A DNA stretch of 64,000 bases, from contig NC_041018.1 in the NCBI RefSeq assembly GCF_004193775.1, positions 35,898,466 to 35,962,465 on the forward strand, given 5' to 3'. The position numbers and the translations under genes were made by a program. Positions 11,330 to 22,175 of the stretch are shown piece after piece. This stretch comes from Glycine soja. Its lineage: Eukaryota > Streptophyta > Magnoliopsida > Fabales > Fabaceae. Under the pieces are notes generated by a model. That model saw only the letters and a list, made by a program, of their open reading frames with translations. It did no database searches and was not told the origin of the DNA. Position 1 is the stretch's first letter; every line of letters begins with the position of its first letter.

Positions 11330-12050
11330 CACGCTCCTATATGACAAAGGAGTTAGCATCAAATGTTATTGAACAATTATGAGATCGAGTAAGCTGATTA
11401 AGAGATATTATATTAAAAGGACAACCAGGTATGAGCAAAATAGAGTTTAAAGACAAAGAAGAAGTGGGTGATACATGGCCGATTCCTATTGCTACAACTC
11501 TAAAGCCATAGGCTAAAGTAATGAAATAAGGAATTTTAGGAGGACAGAGGGATGAAAATAAAGAACTATTACCAACAATGTGATCAGAAGCACCTCAATC
11601 AATTATCCATGGACTTTGATTATTATCAGATTGGGAAATGCAGGCAGTGGAGTTATGACCACTTATAGTAGATGATGTTAGAGATTCCTTGGAAGCTTTT
11701 AGATGGAGATACTCTTCATAGTCAGCCTTCGAAAACTTTATCTCAGATGTTTCAGACTTTGAAATATTCATCAATTTTCCAAGGAATCCGTGAATAGAAT
11801 AACAAGTGTCTTATGTGTGGCCCACTCTCTTACAGTAAGAACATTGAGGGCGACCTCCTCTTCCAACTCATCCTCCTTTGTTTCCATGGCCACCTCATCC
11901 CCCTCGATTAGATACCATGGCAGAAGTTTCAATACTGTCACTGAATTTCCTCCTATTTGGAGTGTTGGATATTGAGGTTGTTGTTTGGACAAAGGGACAA
12001 AGATGGGACTTTAGATTCTGCTAACCAGATAAAGAAACCTTTAAAGAACA
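11330..12050 (-). pseudogene. Copia gag zinc knuckle and protease region
   Basis: Minus-strand frames contain a CCHC knuckle (RPQCSYCKRVGHT followed by DTC) and then the aspartic protease entry SPWIID-stop-GASDHIVG. The active-site triad Asp-Ser-Gly has its serine codon replaced by a stop. The 73-residue ORF at 11771-11992 is a frame-shifted shadow over the knuckle. The rest of gag appears to be missing, as only about 740 bp separate the primer site from the integrase ORF. Confidence 0.75.
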
Positions 12051-12058
12051 AACAAGGT

Positions 12059-12071
12059 GGCTCTGATACCA
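12059..12071 (-). other. Copia primer-binding site (initiator tRNA-Met)
   Basis: The minus strand reads TGGTATCAGAGCC immediately inside the 5' LTR, the standard copia site complementary to initiator tRNA-Met. Confidence 0.93.
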
Positions 12072-12330
12072 TATTGAAGAGACTAGAGGTTGTGAAATGC
12101 TTGAGTGCTTAACCCACTCAGCTGATCTATATTTATATAGACTTAGGGAGTAAATACAATGTGAAATTTACAAGAATATTAATGAAGTTCTAGTACCTAT
12201 GTACATGCATGTGAATTCCTAGATACATGAATATGTGACTAACTAGGTACATTAATATCTATTCTTTATTGGAACAAGTACCCATGCAATGTGTGGAACA
12301 AGTACCCATACAATGTGTGTAATTCCAACA
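12072..12330 (-). repeat. 5' LTR of the copia element
   Basis: This 259-bp partner of 6507-6765 has identical ends (TATTGAAGAG...CCAACA) and few differences. It abuts the primer-binding site on one side and the GATGC duplication on the other. Confidence 0.93.
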
Positions 12331-12335
12331 GATGC

Positions 12336-12571
12336 TGATTTGGAATTTAAAAATTCCACACATAATGAAGATTTTTCTTGGGAGCTTGATTAGAGGAGTG
12401 CTTCAAACTTGCTAGAATCTTGTCTAGAAAGGTGTGAACCATTTCAACAATCTTTCCTTTTTGCAATGAAAATTTTGAAAATGAATGTCATATGTTTTAT
12501 GATTGTTCCTATCCAAAGCAGGTTTGATCCCTACTTTTTTTATAAACAATATTGTCATGCAGTTGCTCTCT
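12336..12571. other. Duplicated non-coding segment, locus A (right part)
   Basis: This continues locus A after the copia insertion and aligns with about 30065-30231, for example CTTGT(C/T)TAGAAAGGTGTGA and ATAAACAATATTGTCA. No gene is visible. It leads into the CACTA-type terminus at 12572. Confidence 0.6.
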
Positions 12572-12960
12572 CACTACTAAAAAGACATGTTTTGACATTG
12601 TTGAATCTAACTCAGTTTATGAAAAATCGATGTAGATAAATAAGCGATGTCATTTTTTTAAATTAAGTTCAATTTTTGTAAGATGGTTTTATAAGAATTG
12701 TCTTTGAAAACAAGTGTTAAAAGATGATTTTCAAAAAATCATCTTTAATAGTAAGTGTTCAAGGACGGTGAAAAGCCGTCTTTGAAAACCCTTCCCATTT
12801 ATGCTTTCATATCCCTTAGTTTTCACGTGCTTTCTCAGTCTCTCTCGCGGCACAGCTCTCTCACCTTTCCCACACTCATGCCCACACCCGCTCCCATATC
12901 TAAATGCATCCACACCCACGCCCACCTCACATGCCCCGCCATTGCCTCTGTCTGCTTCCT
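12572..12960 (+). mobile_element. CACTA left terminus and subterminal region, locus A
   Basis: It begins CACTACTAAAAAGACATG, a CACTA terminal inverted repeat. Subterminal motifs follow: GACGGTGAAAAGCCGTCTTTG at 12764 and related AAGATG(A/G)TTTT units. It matches 30232-30493 closely. The stretch 12830-12960 resembles the 5' leader of eIF4B at 32867-33000. The right end is lost or distant, because a gypsy LTR interrupts at 13171. Confidence 0.65.
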
Positions 12961-13005
12961 CTCCTAGCGACAACTCCATTTTCTTTTTCCTTTTGAGATC
13001 TCAAA

Positions 13006-13170
13006 ATGTTGAAACCCTATGGCAACATCAGAGCCTAGGCAACCAACTTGAAGCAGGATGAGGCTAATGATGCTAAGGCCTAGGCCACTATGGTCAAGCC
13101 CCAAAGCTTACCTAGCCTCAAGGAGGCCGTGAAGTCCAAGCCCAAGAAGAAGAAGAGAACCAACATCCGA
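13006..13170 (+). pseudogene. eIF4B 5' coding fragment (locus A copy)
   Basis: ATG at 13006 opens M-L-K-P-Y-G-N-I-R-A and later frames give a PSLKEAVKSKPKKKKRTNI-like stretch, matching the N-terminus of plant translation initiation factor 4B (MSKPWG...PSLKEAV.SKPKKK). A stop after RA and a deletion break the frame. The piece is cut off by the gypsy LTR at 13171. A longer copy lies at 33011-33411. It looks like a gene fragment carried with a CACTA element, not a gene. Confidence 0.65.
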
Positions 13171-14150
13171 TGTAGCTTCTTGTGGAGCTTGTAGGCCTTG
13201 GATCTTCTTCATTAATTGAGTCCTTTGCTTCTTGAAGATCAATGACAGCAAAATGGAGATGGAGGAAAGGTGATTGGAGATGTCACTTCAAGGAGAAGAT
13301 GAGTCAAGAACAAGCTCACCATCATAGGAAGCCATGGATAAGAGCTTGAAGGTAGGAGAACATGAGTGGAGGGAGAGAGAGAGAAGGAGCACAAAATTTT
13401 ATGCCTTAAATGAGGTCTAAACTTTGAAGTGTAATTCTCAAATGATCAAAGTTGAAAAAATGCACACACAAGGCCTCTATTTATAGCCTAAGTGTCACAC
13501 AAAATTGGAGAAAAAATTGAATTTCTATTCAAATTTCACTTGAATTTGAATTTTTGGAGCCAAATTTGGATCCAAAATTTCACTAATTATGATTAGTGAA
13601 TTTTAGCTATGGTTCAACCCACTAATTCAAGATCAAGTCCAAGATTCTCCACTAAGTGTGCTTAGATGTCATGAGGCATGTAAAGCATGAAGGATATGCA
13701 CAAAGTGTGACTATATGATGTGGCAAGGGGTTGTAGCAAGCAAATGCTCATTTCCCCCTTAGGAAGGTCTAAAATTTAATTGGATTGGGCTTCTCCCAAT
13801 TCAATTAAATTTCTCCCCCAACGCATACACATCAAAGAGTGCACTTAATGCATGTGAAATTACAAAACTACCCCTAATACAAAAACTAGTGTAGGTGCCC
13901 TAAAATACAAGGGCTGAAAAAAATCCTACATTACTAGGGTACCCTTCTTACACTATGGAGCCCTAAATACAAGGCCCAAAAAATATTGAAACCCTAATCT
14001 AATACGTACAAAGATAAGTTGGCTCAAACTTAGCGCATTGGGCAAAAATTTACCCTAAGGCTTATGAGAATCCTAGGGTCTTCTTCAGCAGCTCTGTCCT
14101 AATCTTCTTGGAGTCTTCTATCCAATTTCCTTGGGGGTTGGATTGCATCA
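13171..14150 (-). repeat. 3' LTR of a Ty3-gypsy element
   Basis: The 980-bp block has TGTAGCTTCTTGTGGAG at one end and GGATTGCATCA at the other. Read on the minus strand, the bases before it (AAGGGTGAGGGGA) form a polypurine tract, so this is the 3' LTR. A transcription-like region with TATAAATAGAGGCC lies on the minus strand near 13470. The LTR interrupts the eIF4B fragment. The partner LTR and 5' end are not found in the window. Confidence 0.75.
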
Positions 14151-15530
14151 TCCCCTCACCCTTGAAAAGGATTTGACCTCAAATCTAGAGGTTCTTGAAA
14201 CTTTGGGCTTCTTTCCTCAACACCTGTAAAAAGAATAAAAACATATATGTTAGTGGTGTTGGGTATGTTAGAGTAGGGTAAGGTATGAAAACCCTTTTCT
14301 TGACCATCTTTCCATAAGGGAACATGGTTCCTCGCCAAATCAATGATTCATGTTACAAGTATAGAAAAATATGGGACAAACCTTTTGTAAAAGTTTCTTA
14401 AGTCATGGAAGCCCCAAATTTCCTATATACTTGGTGGAGTGGGCCACTCTGGAATGACCTTTATTCTCTTAGGGTTCGTGGGAACCCCTTGATCACTATT
14501 TAAAAAATTAAGGAAAGTAATGCAATAAAATGTACCTTTTTTATATTTTCATGTTGATTAGTCCTACCAAAAAGTATGACAAACCTAAGGTGTCTCGTAT
14601 GAGCACCTAGGTTTGTATTGAAACAAAAAATAGGAACAAGCCTACCTAATGAGTCCCTATGCATATGAATCATGAAGATGTTGGATGCATGGGTGATTTT
14701 ACATAAGAGGGTTGCACCACTCGACACATTCATCATACCACCTATCGTAGGGATTTGGTGCATCATAATACCTATTTTGGGAACCAACAAAGCATAAGGA
14801 CTTAAGCTCTTAAAAACCAAACCCTCATCCAACAACTCCTTTACTTGAGGAATAATCTCTAGCCCAAGAGGTGTGGCAGTGCTAACAAGTGTTTTTTTAC
14901 AAAGGAAAAGATGTGGAGGTTGTCTAAGAGGAGAAGTTTCTTTAATTTTTGTCTTTATTACAAAATGACTTTCCATCTTAGCTAACCTCTTGGAGGAGAC
15001 ACTTACCTCCTTAACCATTCAAGGTTGTCCTTCTTCTTGGGGTAGATTTCTTCACTAGATTCTTCCCATTTTGCTTCTTCTCTTTCACTAGAGGAAGGTG
15101 AAGTAGTAGCATTATCTTGGCTACTATAAATGTCTTGACCCCTCATAATCATGGTTTTCTTGGTGGGGCATTCAGAAGTAATGTGTCCTCTTCCAAGACA
15201 TTTAAAGCACTTTATAGAGCTAGTCTTCTCTTGCATACTAGCCTTAGGGGTTGCTTTTCTATTGTCTTCCCCTTATCATCTTTGGGCTTAGAAAGTGCCA
15301 CCCCTAAGATGCCTTGACCTTGGTCTTTCTTTGGATAAGAGTGAGGGTCATCAGATTTTGAAGTAGACTTCCTTTTAAGTTGTTGCTCTATCCTTATTTC
15401 CCAATCAAAGTAAGCCTTTACATTGTCCTTCCCATGGAAGTATGGAAAGTTAGTGTTAGCCTCTTGAGGCTTTCTTTCCTTTTCTCTCCTATGGGAGTGA
15501 GGTCTAAGATGTGACCTATGCCTTCCTAAG
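14151..15530 (-). pseudogene. Internally deleted Ty3-gypsy gag-pol
   Basis: The minus strand retains a gag piece (NFPYFHGKDNVKAYFDWE, 15380-15460), the CCHC knuckle CFKCLGRGHITSEC (15003-15236), then jumps to a reverse transcriptase fragment (14500-15018) with VKELLDEGLVFKSLSPYALL and a decayed FMIHMHRDSLG...HLR stretch. Protease, most of the RT core, RNase H and integrase are missing. Gag and RT remnants sit within 1.4 kb, so large internal deletions occurred before or after insertion. It cannot encode a working product. Confidence 0.75.
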
Positions 15531-16090
15531 CCCTTCCTAACACAAATAATAATTATTTATAAGTTAACATTATATTATTTTAATAAAAAATAAAACCTAT
15601 AATTTATAAAATAAATATCTAAGTTCAACCAATATAATCTTTTAATAATTTTGGTTTTGGGACATGTTTAGGGCTCCCTAAGCCCTTCCTAACACAAACA
15701 CAAACAAGTTAACGAAGTAAAATCATAAATTTTTAGCAATATTAAATCAAAATTAAATTATCTTTATTTTTTTACTATATAGTTCTTATCTCATTTCATT
15801 ATGAATCACATTTTTAAGTGAAAATAAATTTACGTCTTAAAGATGAATCAAGATTCCTAATTATTTTGATTAGATGTCAATAAATATAAATGATAAAAGT
15901 TGTATCAGATATGTTATTAGATCATGAAATGTATTTTTGCGTTTGAAGTTTGAGACGTTACATTTATAAGATGATTTGTTATAACATTTAAGATCTTCTT
16001 TAATGTAGAAAATATTCTCCTAGGATCTGTCAAAGTCATACAAAGAATAAATGATGTCCATACGTTGGTCCCATTAAAAGGTGTACCCTG
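15531..16090. other. AT-rich stretch, no gene seen
   Basis: No coding region is visible. The 20-odd bases around CTAAGCCCTTCCTAACACAAA occur twice (15525 and 15678), a short direct repeat flanking about 150 bp of AT-rich sequence. Confidence 0.5.
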
Positions 16091-16934
16091 TTGTTGCAAA
16101 CCTACTATGATGAAAGAAGTGACTTCCTTGCTAAATTACAAGACACACTAACCTATCAACATGGACTTTGTACGGAAAAGGAATGTGCATTTAATGCAAG
16201 CATTAAATTTTTTAACAGACTCAAAACTTCAGACGAAGAACAAAGAGAAGAATCAAATCATTGTGAGACAACGGATACTTAGAGAAGAAGGTTATATATA
16301 AAAGAAATTTTGAAGAAACAAGACACAAATAATCTGCACAATCTTATCCTTTAATTTGTTCTTGTAAAGTTTTTTGTAAATTATTGTAAAGATACTAAGC
16401 TCACAAAACATCTTGTATACCTTGAGAGAAAACACTAAAAGTGGTGAGTGATATATCCATCTGTAAGACAATCACATATTTAGGTAGTGTGCAAAAAAAA
16501 TTTGTTGATTTGTTTAGAGCCAGCAGTGACTTGGCATGACAAAGAATACTGGGTTTAAGTCAAGCTTGAGGTAGAGTTTGCAAGTGTAAGAGCCAAAAGC
16601 GACAATGAACAATACATATAAACTTGATAAGTTAGTGAAACCCTCGTGGTTGTCAGGAACTGGAAGTAGTCTCAAGTTTGAGAGGAACCAATATAATTAT
16701 GCGTGTTTCTCTCTTTTGCTTTAATTGACAAAGGATTTGAATTTGTTTTTAAATTTTATATCTTGTTTTATTTTACAAAGAAATATGTTTTTTTATCATC
16801 GTCTAACGTAGTCTGATCTCTAAGTGTTTTAGGTTTATTTACATCAAACGATAAACGTGTTATCAGTCTTAGAAAAGTTTTTAAATTTCTAAAAACACAA
16901 TTCAATCCCTCTTCTTGTGTTATTTGCTTCTACA
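16091..16934 (+). repeat. Probable LTR, family unassigned
   Basis: The block ends ACACAATTCAATCCCTCTTCTTGTGTTATTTGC then TTCTACA at 16934, a sequence style typical of plant copia LTR ends, and contains TTATATATAAAAG (16290) and a CTTGTAAAG region that could be promoter and terminator parts. A 63-codon ORF at 16091-16282 has no recognisable domain. The left edge is unknown and no TSD could be found. Confidence 0.35.
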
Positions 16935-17710
16935 ATGCTCAATACAAGGAATTACATGATTAATAGAGTATAGGTTAGGGAACAATGAAATCACCCTTGC
17001 TAACTCATGAACAACTCCATTAGTTTGCCTCTTAACAAATCATATTCCATAGGATGAATAAACAATTAAAATATTTCCACATTCAGCAACAATATTTCCC
17101 AATTTTGTCCGTCCCCACATGCTGTATTTATTTTGTCAACTTACAGTCTAATTCAAACACTACATGATTCAAATATTCATTGTAGCTACAAAATGAATAG
17201 TTAGTAATAAACCCCATGTTTCACCTTCTTGAATATCCATGCATGGTTGTCTTCACAATGTCATTGCTTAAACTAATCCACCTTGATCATCACGAAAACA
17301 CCAACCAATTCTAGTGGTATTACGAATCTTACGAAAGCTAGAATCCATGTTGAATTTGAGTCATTCATGTTTTGATTTTCACCAACCTTCAATGATGGGG
17401 TTTCCAGTGTAAATTTTCCCCAGCTGATCTTTTGTGATCTATACGCACTTCCAACTCTAGTAAAGCTCATCCTCTCTCCTAACCACATATTCACTTGAGA
17501 TATCTTATTTTTTTTCAGACCTTGGCATTCTTCCTCCATATGCTTCATTGCAAGATAGTCATTTGATATTTACTTCCTTCATATAGTTTTCAAACACAAG
17601 GTGATGAAGAAGAATTTCTTACATGATTTGGTCAGTATATGTAACAAGACCTCCTTCAATTAACTTGAATCTTAACTACTAAGATTAGTTATTAATTATT
17701 AGTATACATG
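16935..17710 (-). pseudogene. RNase H-like (RVT_3-type) remnant, copy 2
   Basis: Minus-strand frames give, in order, FTLETPSLKVGENQNMNDSN (ORF 17273-17548), NHVVFELDCKLT (about 17150) and VKRQTNGVVHELARVISLF (about 17010). Together they follow the plant RNase H-like domain of LINE-type elements (...VDA...; V.FELDC; VKRQ.N.VAHELAR). Stops separate the pieces. Copy 1 at 4663-5180 lacks the C-terminal part. Confidence 0.55.
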
Positions 17711-17711
17711 T

Positions 17712-17895
17712 AAAAGATACGGATGGATCAACTTTCCTTAAGAGTTAAAAGATACCAGCAATTGAAGAATGTTTTTACATATTTGAACCACTCAAAATCT
17801 CCACCCCTTGATTTTGGAGATCAAGAAATGGTTCACAGATTAGGAATATATATAGTCGTCGGTGAATCATGGGTTAATGAAATATTTAAATATTA
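17712..17895. repeat. Dispersed repeat shared with 47030-47205
   Basis: CTTTCCTTAAGAGTTAAAAG and CCTTGATTTTGGAGATCAA occur in the same order and spacing at both places. The short ORF here is not conserved in the other copy, so I see no evidence for a gene. The segment is part of about 960 bp that interrupts the homology between 4663-5875 and 17152-19360. Confidence 0.55.
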
Positions 17896-18640
17896 TACTA
17901 ATAATTAATATAGAGAAAAAATATGATCAACCCTTGCATAAATTATTCATAATTGAAATTTTTTTTTTTGGCATTTTAACTGAGTGATTATTTTTTATTG
18001 TTTATCTACAATCTTAACAATTAATTATTTTTTTTATAAGGAAAATAATATTATTAATATAACGAAAAGAGTACCAAAATCAGTTATCAGAAGAATGGTG
18101 ACTTTCGAGACATCATTCTCCATATAACTAACTCCCACCATATTAATCAAGCAAGAAGAAACTTACTTTAAAAAACTACCCCTGTACTATTATATTTCAG
18201 CAACTTCCCTAATCCCACCTCCTGCATATGTTTCATTCATCCTTTCATGTTCAGAACAAATTTTCTCGCAAGCAGCACCGAGGATTGTTGAATAAGTAAT
18301 GCTTGTCTGATATTGATATTTTTTTATAAACAAAACTGAAAAATTTAAAATGAAAACGTAAGGAGATAATTAGAAAAAACAAGTGAAATAAATATTATTT
18401 TAAATTTAAATTCAAACTATACTGAATTCCCACTTATCATATTGAAGTGAATGTGATGATTGGTATTTGCTTCGCATTTTGCTAAAAAAAATCAATTTAT
18501 ACATTCTATTATAAACATTTAATTTGAGTTCTACATAAAGATAAGCATGACCATTAAAAACAGTTATAAGATAATTTGTATAAAAAGGTGACTAATAAAG
18601 ATTTATAAAAAAAAATTAAAGAAATCATTACATGGGTTGT
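17896..18640. other. AT-rich intergenic sequence
   Basis: No gene, terminal repeat or RNA gene could be recognised here. Confidence 0.4.
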
Positions 18641-19612
18641 TTGTAAACAAAAAAGCATGGGTTCTAATTTGGATTAATAAGATTCTGTATTTTAATTTTA
18701 TTTTTCACTTTGGCATTTATATTTTTTTAAAGATTGTGAAATAGAATTCAATTTAAAAATAATATTTATTTATAGTAAAGAATTGATAAATATAATTATA
18801 GATCAGAGATTTAATTTGAATTTCATATGAAGATAAAAGTTTAACATAAAACTAAATGTATAAAGAGACAAATAATAAAATTATATAAAAAATTAAATAT
18901 AGAAAATTATTTTTGACAAAAGTTTAACGTAAAAAATATAAATATAAATATAAATATGACTTTTGTTGCAATACCAACAAAATTGTATCTTGGCGTATTG
19001 AAATTTGGAAGCATGTGTTGTTTGTAAACAGAAGGGCATGCATGATTCTAATCTAGATCAAGAAGATTCTGTATTTTATATGTGTGTGATCAAGTAATGT
19101 AATTCTATACTCAAGTTTAATAATAACTATAAAAGTTTTAAATATATTTATATGATATAATTTTATCAAAATATATTTTTATATAATATAACATCACATA
19201 TTTTTTAAATATAGAAATTAATTTTGAGAAAAGTTTAACACAAATCTATAATTATAAATATGAGTTTTTGTTGCATTTCAAACACAATTGTATGTGATAA
19301 TAGCTGAGCATTAGTTGTTTGTAAACAAAAGTGCATGGGTTCTGATCTGGATTTAGAAGATGGTGTAACTTATTTTTATTTCTCATTTTGTCATTTATGT
19401 TTTTTTTTAAAGATAGTGCAAATATAATTCAATTTAAAAGTAATTTGTATTTATAGTAAAGAATTGATAAAGATAATCTTTAATTAGAGATTTAATTTGA
19501 ATTTCACATAAAAATAATTTTGACGGTTAAAAATACTCTCTTATAAGATAAATACAAGCATGAATAATAAAATTGTATAAAAAATCATATAAAACATTAA
19601 ATAATATACAAG

Positions 19613-19615
<3 letters not shown>
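18641..19615. repeat. AT-rich block with tRNA-like repeat units, copy 2
   Basis: This aligns with 5190-5870 and contains the same GTTGTTTGTAAACA...GGTTCT(G/A)AT units at about 18630, 19010 and 19310, spaced about 300-380 bp. No protein is visible. Confidence 0.45.

Positions 19616-19616
<1 letters not shown>

Positions 19617-19677
<61 letters not shown>
19617..19677. repeat. (AT)n microsatellite
   Basis: About 30 uninterrupted AT dinucleotides. Confidence 0.97.
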
Positions 19678-19679
<2 letters not shown>

Positions 19680-19870
19680 CAACTAATGTAATTATATACT
19701 CAAGTTTAATAATAACTAATTTTTTTAAAAAAATGTTCATATGATATAATTTTATTAAAACATATTTTCATATAACACTACATATTTTTTAAATATATAA
19801 ATTATTTTTTACAAAAGTTTAGCGTAAATCTATAAATATAAATAAGTTTTTGTTGCATTCAAGAATGCTT

Positions 19871-19940
19871 CTTTATTGGCGTAGTGGACACATTTGTTGC
19901 TTTTAAATACAAGGTCAGTGTTCTAATCCTAAGTAAGAAG
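19871..19940 (+). repeat. tRNA-like (SINE head-like) sequence
   Basis: The string TGGCGTAGTGGACACATTTG resembles a tRNA A-box and D-arm, and GGTCAGTGTTCTAATCCTAAG about 30 bases later resembles a B-box and T-arm. No CCA end, acceptor pairing or poly-A tail can be assigned, so it could be an old SINE head or chance. Confidence 0.3.
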
Positions 19941-20231
19941 ATTGTGATGTTCTTTTTTATTTATCATTTATGATAAATTACTCTAAATTTAAAGCAGATA
20001 TTAGTAATCAATAATAAATTTTGTTTATAAATTATTTTAACCCAGAATCTACTAATATATTATATTAAATTTTTGTCATAAATTATTATTGATATACAAA
20101 TATTTTAAATCTCTAATGATGAATAGATTTATTTTGTAGATATTGTAATATAAAACTATGGGCTTTCACCTCAAAAACAATTATGAGTTTTTTTCATTAA
20201 GAAATTTGATGAATAAACTAATATATTATTA

Positions 20232-20232
20232 A

Positions 20233-20318
<86 letters not shown>
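20232..20318. repeat. (ATT)n microsatellite
   Basis: About 29 trinucleotide units of ATT/TTA without interruption after the first few. Confidence 0.97.
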
Positions 20319-20319
<1 letters not shown>

Positions 20320-20739
20320 ATATAAATATTTCAAAGCTTCAGTGATGAATAATTTATCATTCGTAATAAAAAAGTAATGAACTATTTATTACTCCCCATT
20401 AATACGATGAAATTGTAAACTAATATAAAATAAAAAACTATTTTCTAATTATTTCTATTATAATGAAATTATATTCATCAAATAATTAGTGATAAAAAAA
20501 TTTATCAACCGGTAAAAATAAGTTACTGTTCATGCCATAATTACTAATATGATATAATATTCTTCAAAATAAATGTTTATTCACTATTAAACTGATGGAA
20601 AAATATTTATTAAGTTTAATATATGCTACAAACTTATAATAGGGGAAACAAATTCTTCATCAATCTAAAATAAGCATTAAGAGAAGAAGAGGAATAATAA
20701 AAATTGAATAACTATATTAAAGGATAAAATTAGATAAAT

Positions 20740-21420
20740 TTAGGTTTAACCTGTCTAGCCCCGACAAGTGAGGTGATTACCTGCTCATAACTTGATCAAA
20801 ATCCCAAGAATCAAAGATGAAAAAAAAGATAATAATCTATTCTAATGCCCTAGAACATAGCCACTCAATTTCTCATATGTATTATGCTTAATTTGCTCCC
20901 AGATGCCCCCCTCAATTGCACTTTTGTTTTTTAATAATCTCATATGGGCTTGGACTTGATGTGAAATGCTCACTCAAATGTGAGAATCATCTTGTTCAAG
21001 CAAGTCCTTATTAATCTCAGTTTAGCTACTAATTATCCTCGTTTAAGAGCACAAAATGCTCTATTTAAGTGAGGTCTTCTGTTCAACCTTTACCTTGCCT
21101 ACCTTGCTTAAGCCCTTTAAGGTTTGTGCTTAAGCGAGGATCCCTAGTGAATCCAAGCTTGCTCTCTAACTTAGCTCACTTAAGCCTCACTTTGTTATTG
21201 CTTAAGCAAGCTTAACTTCATCAATTATCTTCATAACTCCCCTCACTCTATCACCTAGGATGACTTGCTTGAGTGAGACATGTCAATGTCTCTTGATTTT
21301 GATTTTGACATGACTTGCTTAAGCACATAGCACACAACACTTAAGCAAGAGGAGCTGAGTTCCTTCAGCTAAATTCCTGCAAAGACTCCATAAAAACATC
21401 AAAAAGGAGGCTCCATGTAT
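20740..21420. repeat. LTR-like block with CTTAAGC motifs
   Basis: The region carries repeated GCTTAAGC / CTTGCTTAAGC motifs (21100-21350), reminiscent of the GCTTAGCGC motif clusters in the LTRs at 106-1500 and 42180-43317. The ends are not resolved and no coding sequence is seen. Assignment as an old LTR is an inference from this similarity. Confidence 0.4.
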
Positions 21421-21561
21421 TGGACATGTTCCATAACCACCTACAACCATATGTGAATAATTAAATTATATTTGACAATTATCAACTATTAAAGTATTTA
21501 CCAATTATTAATAGTACTAATTATTACTAATTATAATTAAAATGGAGAATGTTATAAAGAA

Positions 21562-21568
<7 letters not shown>

Positions 21569-21614
<46 letters not shown>
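21569..21614. repeat. (AT)n microsatellite
   Basis: About 22 AT/TA dinucleotides following a short poly-A run. Confidence 0.96.
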
Positions 21615-21620
<6 letters not shown>

Positions 21621-21844
21621 CAATTAATAAATTTTTAAATCACTAACTTAAATCGCAAGGTCATATTTTAAAATTTTGAAGTGTTACATTTCTCGTCTTC
21701 TTTTTAAGAATTTTGTCTTCAAGATTAAATTACTAAATTTAAGTGCTCACTTCTTGACAGCATAGATTTCTTATGTTCAAGTTAGAAATAATATATTTTT
21801 TTTAACATAGCGTACCTATTTGACTCTTGTATCATTTCCTATTA

Positions 21845-22175
21845 TATATCAATCTCACTTCTTGTTTTGGAGACTCCAAAATTAATGAGCCTCAAATATA
21901 AGATATGCCTTCAAATATCTTGATTTCCTTTTAAAATTTGTTTAAATATGATGTGGAACCCTCCAAATTTTGTCATTTTCAATAAATTCCAACCTATAAG
22001 ATAGAGTGTGATTAAAATAGTGTGTTAGAGAGTGTGTTGTTAATATTTATCTTACTTATTTTTTAATACTAAATTTAATGTTGATTATTACTATGAGGAC
22101 AATCAATTTGTGTCATATAAGATCATGTTACATTTGAAAGAAATCCGAAATAGATTTGAGATTTTAAGTTTACTT
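21845..22175. repeat. Dispersed duplication shared with 29546-29815
   Basis: GGAGACTCCAAAATTAATGA and GATTTGAGATTTTAAGT occur in the same order in both places with moderate divergence. No gene is visible. The segment at 29546 follows the right arm of the inverted repeat. Confidence 0.55.

Larger units (their letters stand above)
6507..12330 (-). mobile_element. Full-length Ty1-copia retrotransposon, decayed
   Basis: The element is bounded by two 259-bp LTRs and a perfect 5-bp target-site duplication GATGC (6502-6506 and 12331-12335). Read on the minus strand it has the copia order: primer-binding site, gag zinc knuckle, protease, integrase, reverse transcriptase, RNase H, polypurine tract. 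All domains carry stops or frameshifts. A solo LTR (7001-8655) is nested in its RNase H region; without it the element is about 4.16 kb, a normal copia length. It sits inside the duplicated locus A sequence and is absent from the paralogous locus near 30065. Confidence 0.93.
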
